Source of the DNA: an uncultured Lachnospiraceae bacterium
Lineage (GTDB): Bacteria; Bacillota; Clostridia; Lachnospirales; Lachnospiraceae
Length of the DNA: 64,000 nt
Assembly (NCBI GenBank): GCA_910577785.1
Contig: CAJTNT010000014.1
Location: forward strand, 22,178-86,177
Direction: 5' to 3'
The notes under the pieces are model-generated. The model searched no databases, had not been told where the DNA came from, and saw only the letters and a list, made by a program, of their open reading frames with translations. Numbering within the stretch: position 1 is the first letter of the stretch; each line of letters starts with the position of its first letter. Positions 25,592 through 32,607 of this stretch are shown here, in pieces. The position numbers were made by a program, and so were the translations under genes.

Positions 25592-26119
25592 ATGGATGTA
25601 AGGCAGTTAGAGGAATGTATCCAGGAGTATGGGGCAGAGATCTATGCATTCTGCTGCCAGCTGGCTGGAAACCGCCAGGAGGCAGAAGAACTATACCAGG
25701 ATACATTTTTAAAAGCAGTGGAGATACAGGGAAGGATTGACAGCAGGAAGAACCCCAGGAGCTACCTGGCTTCTATTGCCCTGCGGATTTGGAAGAACAA
25801 AAGGCGTAAATATGCCTGGCGCAGCCGGATTGCAGGGATGCAGGAGCTGAAAGAGGAAACGGTGGCGGACATTGGCGGGCAGGCGCCTTCCCCCGAAGAG
25901 GCCGTGCTGCGCCAAGAACTCCAGGCGCAGGTACGGGAAGCCGTGGCCAGGCTGGAAGAGCGTTACCGCCTTCCCATCTACCTGTATTATACCCTGCAGC
26001 TTCCGATTGGGCAGATCGGGAGGATCCTGCGGATCCCCCAGGGAACCGTCAAAAGCAGGTTGCATAAGGCCAGGAAACTGCTGAAACAGGAATTGGAGGT
26101 CATTTATGATGAAACATAA
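25592..26119 (+). CDS. ECF-type RNA polymerase sigma factor
   Basis: The 175-residue protein has sigma-70 region 2 (YAFCCQLAGNRQEAEELYQDTFLKAVE, about residues 14-40), a basic linker and region 4 (LEERYRLPIYLYYTLQLPIGQIGRILRIPQGTVKSRLHKARKLLKQEL, about residues 125-170). It directs RNA polymerase to a dedicated set of promoters. The next gene overlaps by 14 nt and encodes a membrane protein with the layout of an anti-sigma factor. A short palindrome AACCTT-ttgc-AAGGTT at 25478-25493 lies upstream and may belong to an autoregulated promoter. Confidence 0.9.
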   Translation: MDVRQLEECIQEYGAEIYAFCCQLAGNRQEAEELYQDTFLKAVEIQGRIDSRKNPRSYLASIALRIWKNKRRKYAWRSRIAGMQELKEETVADIGGQAPSPEEAVLRQELQAQVREAVARLEERYRLPIYLYYTLQLPIGQIGRILRIPQGTVKSRLHKARKLLKQELEVIYDET

Positions 26120-27350
26120 GGCAGATATGGATCAGTTATTAAAGCAGGCCCTTTCCCCGCAAGAAGAACCAAATAGACAGTTAAACCAAAACATCATAAG
26201 ACAAGCAAAGGAGAGAGAGGAAATGGGCAGAAAATATTTTGGGAGAATCCCGGCAACCGCAATGATTGCAGCAGCCGTCCTTCTGGCAGGAAGCGTAACG
26301 GCAGTGGCTGCATGGAAATACCTGACGCCAGACAAAGTGGCGGAGGTCATGGAAAATAAGGGGCTGGCGGCAGCTTTTCAGGGCGATGACGCCATTTTTA
26401 TCAACGAAACCCAGGAATATGGCAATTACAAGGTTACATTGCTGGGGATCGTCTCTGGGAAAAGCCTGAGCGAATATTTGGTGGAAGATGAGGCAGGAAA
26501 TTGCACAGTTCACGATGACCGTACCTATGCAGTGACAGCGATTGAAAATGCAGATGGAAGCCCCAGGCCGGCTGTAAGCGATGAGGATTATGGGAAGGAT
26601 CCATTTTTCGTTTCGCCTTTGATTGAGGGGCAGGATCCTGCCTGGTACAATAGCGTGACCATGAATGGGGGCTATGGTGAGAGCGTGGAGGACGGGATAC
26701 AGTACCGCATCACAGAGACAGACAATGTAGAAATGTTTGCCGATCGCCCGCTGTACCTGGCGGTTAACAGCGGCACATTTTATGACCAGGAGGCTTATCA
26801 GTATGATGAAAAGAGCGGCAAGATTTCCAGGAATGAAGCTTATGATGGGGTAAATGCACTGTTTTCGCTTCCGCTGGATCCTTCGAAGGCTGACAGGGAG
26901 GCGGCGGACGCCTATATCCGGCAGATAGAAGAAGAGCTGTTTGGGGGAGAAGATGCCAGGGATGGGGCAGAAGGCTCGGAAGGGTCAGAAGATGGCGCTC
27001 AAGAAGGCGGCGCAGCCGTACAGGGGGAAGAGGCAGAGGATACAGGGTCAGAGTCTTTGGAATGGACGGAGGAGGAATTGGAACAGAAGGCAACCCTGCT
27101 GGACAGACTGACGCAGGTTCTGCATCCGGATGAGGAAGGCAATATTTCTTATTCCTATGAGATAGAAGAGGATGGGGCAGGCTCATCGGGAACGATTCCT
27201 ATGGATACCCTTTTTGAAGAGGGAGAGACAGGGATGTCAGAGTTTAAGACAATCAGCAGAGGAGAAAAAGGGGAGCGCAGCTATATTGAGACTTATACCC
27301 GGAATGAAGATGGATCGGTAACGCTTAGGGTTTATCAGTGGGAGGGATAG
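26106..27350 (+). CDS. Membrane-anchored DUF4179-type putative anti-sigma factor
   Basis: The 414-residue protein has a cytoplasmic N-terminus of about 45 residues, one membrane segment (IPATAMIAAAVLLAGSVTAVAAW, about residues 48-70) and a large outer part. The outer part begins with a DUF4179-like domain (YGNYKVTLLGIVSGKSL) and contains an acidic, Gly/Glu-rich low-complexity stretch near residues 280-320. The overlap with the sigma gene and its topology suggest it holds the sigma factor inactive until a signal arrives. No protease-cleavage site can be identified from sequence. Confidence 0.75.
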   Translation: MMKHKADMDQLLKQALSPQEEPNRQLNQNIIRQAKEREEMGRKYFGRIPATAMIAAAVLLAGSVTAVAAWKYLTPDKVAEVMENKGLAAAFQGDDAIFINETQEYGNYKVTLLGIVSGKSLSEYLVEDEAGNCTVHDDRTYAVTAIENADGSPRPAVSDEDYGKDPFFVSPLIEGQDPAWYNSVTMNGGYGESVEDGIQYRITETDNVEMFADRPLYLAVNSGTFYDQEAYQYDEKSGKISRNEAYDGVNALFSLPLDPSKADREAADAYIRQIEEELFGGEDARDGAEGSEGSEDGAQEGGAAVQGEEAEDTGSESLEWTEEELEQKATLLDRLTQVLHPDEEGNISYSYEIEEDGAGSSGTIPMDTLFEEGETGMSEFKTISRGEKGERSYIETYTRNEDGSVTLRVYQWEG

Positions 27351-27412
27351 GATGTACGATGAAAATACATTTCTGAAAATACATTCTGGAAATTAAATGC
27401 GATGCGATTAAA

Positions 27413-27461
27413 ACGCTAACCGTACAGGCAGAAGCATCTGCCTATGCGGTTGGTGTTTTTT
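27413..27461 (+). terminator. Intrinsic terminator after the sigma/anti-sigma operon
   Basis: ACGCTAACCG (27413-27422) pairs with CGGTTGGTGT (27447-27456), using two G-T pairs. An inner stem CAGGCAG/CTGCCTATG stacks inside. A run of Ts follows. Confidence 0.9.
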
Positions 27462-27474
27462 CGCAGGATAGGAC

Positions 27475-27503
27475 TTGCAATTCCATGTTAAAATTGCTAT
27501 ACT
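27475..27503 (+). promoter_or_regulatory. Promoter upstream of the rhodanese-TtcA-like gene
   Basis: TTGCAA (27475-27480) and TATACT (27498-27503) are 17 nt apart, 78 nt before the gene start. Confidence 0.7.
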
Positions 27504-27581
27504 ATTACACCAGCAGATTTATGCTTTGGTGCCCGTGGGCAGAAGCTTTACCAATAATATAGAAAATATGGGGAATATGCA

Positions 27582-28727
27582 ATGGAGCAGTTAGAAATTA
27601 CATATGGGCAATTGAAAGGAATGGAAAAAGGCAGCTACCTGCTGGTGGATATCCGGGATGATTTGGCGGTGTCTTATGGCATGATGCCAGGCGCGGTGCA
27701 TCTTCCAGAGGAAGGATGGGAAGTGCAGGGAAAGGCCGTGATTTTATATTGTGCCAGAGGGAATGCCAGCAAGGAAAAGGCGGCAGAGTTGAGGGAGAGG
27801 GGGATCATGGCCTATAGCCTGGCCGGCGGCTATGCGGGGTGGCTTCTAAGGCATATGGAGGAAACGCAGTATTTCGGGGCAGGCCAGGCAAAAGAGATCG
27901 AGAGGAGCATCCAGAAGAAATTCCATAAGCAGCTGTTCTCGAAATTCACGAAAGCTGTGCGGGACTATAGGCTGATCCAGGAAGGGGACAAGATCGCCGT
28001 CTGCATTTCCGGTGGCAAAGATTCCATGCTGATGGCAAAGCTGTTCCAGGAACTGCAGAAGCATAAGAAGGTATCCTTTGCGCTGGAATTTCTGGTGATG
28101 GATCCGGGCTATAGCCCAGCCAACCGTCAGATTATCGAAGAGAATGCGCGCCGCCTGGGCATTCCGGTGCGGATTTTTGAATCTGATATTTTTGAGGCGG
28201 TGTATGGCATAGAGAAATCCCCCTGCTATCTCTGCGCCCGTATGCGCCGGGGGCATCTGTACAGCCAGGCCAAGGCGCTGGGGTGCAATAAAATTGCGCT
28301 GGGACACCATTACGATGATGTGATTGAGACAATCTTAATGGGGATGCTCTATGGGGGGCAGGTGCAGACGATGATGCCCAAGCTCCACAGTACGAATTTT
28401 GAGGGGATGGAGTTGATCCGCCCCATGTATTATATCCGGGAAGATGATATCAAACACTGGCGGGATTACAATGGGCTGTATTTTCTCCAATGCGCCTGCC
28501 GGTTTACGGAAAACTGCGCCAGCTGCGGGCAGGATGCCCAGAGCCAGTCCAAGCGCCTGGAGGTGAAGCGGCTGATTGCAAAGATGAAGCAGACAAACCC
28601 CTTTGTGGAGGGGAACATATTTAAAAGCGTGGAAAATGTAAATTTAAGTACCGTGATTGCCTACAAAGCCCAGGGAATCCGGCGCCATTTTCTGGACGAT
28701 TATGAGAAGGATATGCATGGACAATAG
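27582..28727 (+). CDS. Rhodanese-PP-loop ATPase fusion (TtcA-like tRNA thiolation protein)
   Basis: The 381-residue protein joins two sulfur-handling domains. Residues 1-95 are a rhodanese domain with the putative persulfide Cys57 in YCARGNASK. Residues 125-375 are a PP-loop ATPase with SGGKDS (143-148), CYLCARMRRG and the C-terminal CACRFTENCASCG, as in TtcA-type enzymes that thiolate tRNA with an iron-sulfur cluster. The fusion would bring the sulfur donor and the thiolase together. Which tRNA base is modified cannot be decided from sequence. Confidence 0.85.
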   Translation: MEQLEITYGQLKGMEKGSYLLVDIRDDLAVSYGMMPGAVHLPEEGWEVQGKAVILYCARGNASKEKAAELRERGIMAYSLAGGYAGWLLRHMEETQYFGAGQAKEIERSIQKKFHKQLFSKFTKAVRDYRLIQEGDKIAVCISGGKDSMLMAKLFQELQKHKKVSFALEFLVMDPGYSPANRQIIEENARRLGIPVRIFESDIFEAVYGIEKSPCYLCARMRRGHLYSQAKALGCNKIALGHHYDDVIETILMGMLYGGQVQTMMPKLHSTNFEGMELIRPMYYIREDDIKHWRDYNGLYFLQCACRFTENCASCGQDAQSQSKRLEVKRLIAKMKQTNPFVEGNIFKSVENVNLSTVIAYKAQGIRRHFLDDYEKDMHGQ

Positions 28728-29036
28728 ATCTGGATTACGGATGGATAGGGAAAGGGACGCGTGAAAATAATGCCAGAATAATAGGAAAAATGCAGAGAAA
28801 ATTCGTGAAAATTGTCGGTTAAAGTCGATATAAGTATGGAAAAACAGATACTTCCAAAAAGATAATAGGAAAATCCTGCCAATTGTGTTATAGTGTGCAT
28901 ACAAATCTAATTACGCCAGCTGGCCGGGATTTACGGTTTGGGCATGGCAATAGGATTTGTGGTCTAGAAGTTGTAATAGGTTTTGCGGTTTAGAAATTGT
29001 AATAGGAGTTTTGGTAAGGAAGAAAGGAAAGTAGTA
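28728..29036 (+). repeat. Non-coding stretch with three 25-nt tandem repeats
   Basis: No supported gene lies here. Three imperfect tandem copies of a 25-26 nt unit occupy 28930-29006. Each starts TTT.(C/T)GGT and ends (G/T)(C/T)AATAGG; copies two and three share TAGAA.TTGTAATAGG. They end 30 nt before a small membrane-protein gene. Function unknown. Confidence 0.6.
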
Positions 29037-29207
29037 ATGGCAGTATCTGTAATTTTAAAATTTGCAGGCGGTATCCTATGTGGACTTTTACTGTGTTCAG
29101 GGCTTTTGATAGATTTTTACCGGCTCCGCAGGGAAAGTAAGCGGCTGGAGAAGATAATTTCCCAGCAAAAAAGAAAAATGCAAGAAGAGGGATCCGAAAA
29201 ACCGTAA
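29037..29207 (+). CDS. Small membrane protein of unknown function
   Basis: The 56-residue peptide has one hydrophobic segment (VILKFAGGILCGLLLCSGLLIDF, about residues 5-27) followed by a basic helical tail (RRESKRLEKIISQQKRKMQEE) that could form a short coiled coil. The start at 29037 follows AAGGAAAG; an upstream in-frame ATG at 28983 falls within the tandem repeats and is less likely. No family recognised. It stands alone between the thiolation gene and the converging retron operon. Confidence 0.5.
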   Translation: MAVSVILKFAGGILCGLLLCSGLLIDFYRLRRESKRLEKIISQQKRKMQEEGSEKP

Positions 29208-29304
29208 AGAGAAGATGATTTTTGAGAAAGAATGGTTAAAAGCTGTAAGGAAAGATGCAAAAAGAGAAATAAGAAAGTTGTAAAAAGCTCAGAAAGACAA
29301 AATG

Positions 29305-29354
29305 GGCGAAACATCAGCTAGTCCGGGCGTGCCCGGACTAGCGTCCGTTTTGCC
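29305..29354. repeat. Strong palindrome at the 3' end of the retron operon
   Basis: GCTAGTCCGGGC (29317-29328) and GCCCGGACTAGC (29331-29342) form a perfect 12-bp stem with a 2-nt loop. GGCGAAAC (29305-29312) and GTTTTGCC (29347-29354) extend it after a symmetric 4-nt bulge. It begins 20 nt after the reverse-transcriptase stop on the minus strand. There is no T run on either strand, so it is either a terminator-like mRNA end structure or another functional hairpin. Confidence 0.7.
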
Positions 29355-29374
29355 AAAAAACTATCAGGGACAAC

Positions 29375-30844
29375 CTACCTAACGCTCCGCAAAAAGCCTT
29401 CCCCCTCTTCGATAATTCTTTGGTACCTCACCCCATTTACATTTTTGAGCCAGGCAATTTTCCCGGAAATCTCATAAACTGTCTTGCAAGGCACATCCCC
29501 TCCAGAATCCCGCAATTTCTTCGCATTATAAATTGAGGCCCGGAGGATTTTGACCCATTTCCTGGGTACCCCAATTTCCTCATGATTGATGACGATCCCC
29601 GTAATATACTGCCGGCTGTTCCCGCGCAGGATATGTGTTTTCTCCTGGTTCATATGGAACCCTTCCGCTTCAATAATCTTCTCCAGGCTATGCAGGAAAC
29701 TGCCAATCGCAAACGTTTCCATATCCCCCGAAAAGCTAAAGCTCATATCATCCGCATACCGTGTATACGTTAGCCCAAGCTTTTGGCACAGCCCCAGGAT
29801 CCGCTTATCCATGTTCCGGCACAGGATGTTGGTAATCATTGGGCTGGCCGGAGAGCCTTGGGGCAGGATCCGCTCGGACGTTTTGATATATCTTACCTTC
29901 CCCTTTACCTCCAGCGGCATCCGCTCGCAGTAGGTGCAGATCATAGCAAGCAGCGAGGCAATATAGCCAGAGTAGCCAAAGGATTGGAATAATCCCCGCA
30001 CCCGCGCAAAGGTAATCGTAGGGAAGAAGTTTTCCAAATCAATGTTAATCAGCAAATCCGGCGATGTACCATGCGCCTTTGCGCCGGTTAGGACAGACCG
30101 TTCCTTACGGAACCCATGGGCGGCGTCTGCGAGCTCTGTTTTCTGCAGGATTTGCTCTAAAATGCGCCGCTGTGCGCTTTTCAGCTGTGTCTTAGGCGCG
30201 GCAATATGGCGTGTGCCGCCGCTTCTCTTGGGTATGTCAAAGCGGTAATAATTGTCAAAGGTAACGACGTCCCGATGGTATGCCAGGCCGCGCAGCGTGC
30301 GGTAATCTACCTGTAGGAAGGCGGCAAGCTCCCGGTCTGTCTCTATGAGCGGCATCTGATTGTCCGCCAGCTTCTGCGTGTCCGTCTCCTTTTTGCCTAG
30401 CAGGCTGGAATAGCCTTTGCCAATAAATAAGATTTCCTCCGCCCTGCGTTTCTTCCAGGCATCGGATCTTAACTGTTTTTGCCGTTCCCGTTCCGCTTTT
30501 CTCTCTTTGCGCCGGGCAATGGATTCCTTCATAATTTCCTGGGCAACGGCGGAGCGGATTTTCTCATAGTCCCAGGTATCCTGGAATTGTTTTTTCAGCG
30601 CAGAAAGCGTTCTCTCTATTTCTTGTTTTTCCTGGCAGGCTTCTGATATTTTTTGGGAAAGCTTCTGGAATTCTTCCAGCAGGCGTGTCCTCTCCTCATA
30701 GTCCTGCTCTGTCTCGTTTTGCTGGCGCTCATAAGGCGTGGGCAGATGGCTGGGCCAGAATCCGTATTCCTGCATTTTCTGGAAGGTAAATTCTTTTTTG
30801 CCCATGGTCTGTACGAGGTTTCTGTATTCGGCTTTCGTATCCAT
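29375..30844 (-). CDS. Retron-type reverse transcriptase with long N-terminal extension
   Basis: The 489-residue protein has the RT core from about residue 190: YYRFDIPKRSGGTRHIAAPKTQLKSAQRRIL, HGFRKERSVLTGAKAHGTSPDLLINIDLENFFPTI, ILPQGSPASPMITNILCRNMDKRI and the catalytic YTRYADDMSFSF (YADD). These are hallmarks of retron reverse transcriptases. The first 180 residues form a charged, coiled-coil-rich extension not found in the shortest retron RTs. It is third in a minus-strand operon; its ATG overlaps the stop of the SWIM gene by 1 nt (TAATG). It would make msDNA from the ncRNA at 35625-35843. Confidence 0.9.
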   Translation of the reverse strand: MDTKAEYRNLVQTMGKKEFTFQKMQEYGFWPSHLPTPYERQQNETEQDYEERTRLLEEFQKLSQKISEACQEKQEIERTLSALKKQFQDTWDYEKIRSAVAQEIMKESIARRKERKAERERQKQLRSDAWKKRRAEEILFIGKGYSSLLGKKETDTQKLADNQMPLIETDRELAAFLQVDYRTLRGLAYHRDVVTFDNYYRFDIPKRSGGTRHIAAPKTQLKSAQRRILEQILQKTELADAAHGFRKERSVLTGAKAHGTSPDLLINIDLENFFPTITFARVRGLFQSFGYSGYIASLLAMICTYCERMPLEVKGKVRYIKTSERILPQGSPASPMITNILCRNMDKRILGLCQKLGLTYTRYADDMSFSFSGDMETFAIGSFLHSLEKIIEAEGFHMNQEKTHILRGNSRQYITGIVINHEEIGVPRKWVKILRASIYNAKKLRDSGGDVPCKTVYEISGKIAWLKNVNGVRYQRIIEEGEGFLRSVR

Positions 30845-32607
30845 TATAGCAACATCTCCATAATATCGTTGATTTTATATTCCTTGTCGAATTCCAAGTT
30901 TTTCAGTTTCAGCAGCTTATAAGAAGCGACATAAAGTGCGAGAATATGCGCACATGGCTCGGAAAGGTTGCGCGCGCCCCGTTTGAATGCCTTGCAGCTG
31001 CAGTTTATCCTTGTAATCTGCCCGTCCTGGTCAATGACGAGTTCCGTCTCGCTGGTAGGCAGGCTGCCGCCTTCCAGGTAAGAGGTGGTGAACACAAACT
31101 CGTGCTTTGGCGTGTAGCGGATCTTCATATTGTCGAAAGTAAGCTTGCTGTATTTCGCCACAGCCGTTTCTATGGGGGAAACCTCATAGAGCATTTTGGG
31201 CAGGGGAGCGTTGATAAGATGGCGGAAACGTACGCAGCCATGCTCCAAATCGAAGTAGCCTTCGCCCCGCCGGAACAGCATGCCAACGCCAGCTTTTATC
31301 TGGTCGATGCTCTCATTCGGCAGGCAGGCATGGATTTCCTCCATCGTAAGGCAGCGCCTGTCTTTGAGTAACCGATAGACATCCGCATAACAGCCTTGGC
31401 CGGTAAAGCCAGCCATAATATTAAATGCCGTGCCTTTCACCCAGTCGTTGGCCGACCAGGAGGAAAAGCCGATCGTCATCTGCATCGTGCCCAGGTCGGC
31501 GCGGATAAATTGGGGCATTCCAAATCCTAGGATACGTACATAAAAGGCTTTGGCCAAGGGGATCAGCTTCTCTGCCACCAGCCAGCGCCTCCTGCCCCAG
31601 ATTTTCTCTTCTCTTCTCTGGGCGCCGGTGTAGACTGCGTTGAGCGTAAGGACTGTCCCGAAAGGCTCGAACACTACCTGTACCCTTTGCTGGGGCTCTA
31701 GGATCCATTTCATGTAACGGGGGCTGGATTTTGCCTTGTGCTTCCTTAAAAATGCGCAGATATCGTACAGGTCGGCAGGGGAAAGCGTAAGCGTAAGCCC
31801 TGATAAAGCCGCTGCCGAGGATACCTGGTTAAAGCCCTTGATCCATGTCTCAGGCAGATCGATCTTCTTCTCCACATATTCTGGCACAACATCGCTGTCT
31901 ACCGTAAAGCCTTCCGGGTTGACGGATAACGTGACATCCGTATAGCTTCGGAACCGCTGCATTTCCTTTTCTAATTTGGCGGAAAAGTCAATGTTCGTGG
32001 TTCCGAGGCTGGGTTTTTGCAGCAGTTCAAATTCGTCCATTGCCACCGACAGGCAGCCGTAAATGGACTCGTCTAACGAGAATGCCTCGAAGGAAACCTG
32101 GTCTTTGTGTACGGTGATCACAGGGTCTAAGACGAACCATAAGCTGTAATCCCGGTTTTTGATAAATTTCCAGAAATCCCGCTCGATTTTATAATAATCC
32201 TTCCAGGCGTCATATTCGTCCAGCTGCTTCTGGAGGTTCCTTTGTATCTGCTGCAGATGGGCGATTTCATTCTTTTTCTGTGACAGCTCCATGTCGCAGC
32301 TGTCCATTTGTTCCTGCAGGCCTTCCCTCACCTGGGGCATATATTCTTTGTGCGCCTTTACACGCCGTTCAATCTCTGTATCCAGCCATTGGAAATAATC
32401 TGTGCGTTCCTTTGGCTTCTGCCGGGTATCCGAGACAACGATTTCCCGCAGCATCAGCATGGCGTCGCGGAACTGTAAGGGATGCTTTAATTTCCCGCAG
32501 AAGGAGACTTTCTCGTCGCGGGATAGGTCGGGGCTTAGTCCCAGGGTTGTCTGGCCGCCCTCCTGGATGCACTGGGAGGGGCTTGCGTATTGGTAACCTA
32601 CTTTCAT
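30844..32607 (-). CDS. SWIM zinc-finger protein of a retron (WHSWIM-like)
   Basis: The 587-residue protein ends in a SWIM motif (CSCKAFKRGARNLSEPCAHILAL, C-x-C-x(n)-C-x-H, about residues 543-565), which binds zinc and usually nucleic acid or protein. A winged-helix-like stretch precedes it (IKAGVGMLFRRGEGYFDLEHGCVRFRHLI). A coiled coil lies near residues 70-130. From memory, type XIII retrons pair the RT with a winged-helix-SWIM protein and an ARM-repeat protein, which fits this operon. Its start overlaps the upstream gene by 4 nt (ATGA). Its biochemical role is not known. Confidence 0.75.
   Translation of the reverse strand: MKVGYQYASPSQCIQEGGQTTLGLSPDLSRDEKVSFCGKLKHPLQFRDAMLMLREIVVSDTRQKPKERTDYFQWLDTEIERRVKAHKEYMPQVREGLQEQMDSCDMELSQKKNEIAHLQQIQRNLQKQLDEYDAWKDYYKIERDFWKFIKNRDYSLWFVLDPVITVHKDQVSFEAFSLDESIYGCLSVAMDEFELLQKPSLGTTNIDFSAKLEKEMQRFRSYTDVTLSVNPEGFTVDSDVVPEYVEKKIDLPETWIKGFNQVSSAAALSGLTLTLSPADLYDICAFLRKHKAKSSPRYMKWILEPQQRVQVVFEPFGTVLTLNAVYTGAQRREEKIWGRRRWLVAEKLIPLAKAFYVRILGFGMPQFIRADLGTMQMTIGFSSWSANDWVKGTAFNIMAGFTGQGCYADVYRLLKDRRCLTMEEIHACLPNESIDQIKAGVGMLFRRGEGYFDLEHGCVRFRHLINAPLPKMLYEVSPIETAVAKYSKLTFDNMKIRYTPKHEFVFTTSYLEGGSLPTSETELVIDQDGQITRINCSCKAFKRGARNLSEPCAHILALYVASYKLLKLKNLEFDKEYKINDIMEMLL

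Noticed and set aside
29375..30844. Group II intron or diversity-generating RT
   Set aside because: No maturase domain, intron RNA ends, or template/variable repeat pair seen nearby; partners and ncRNA fit a retron.
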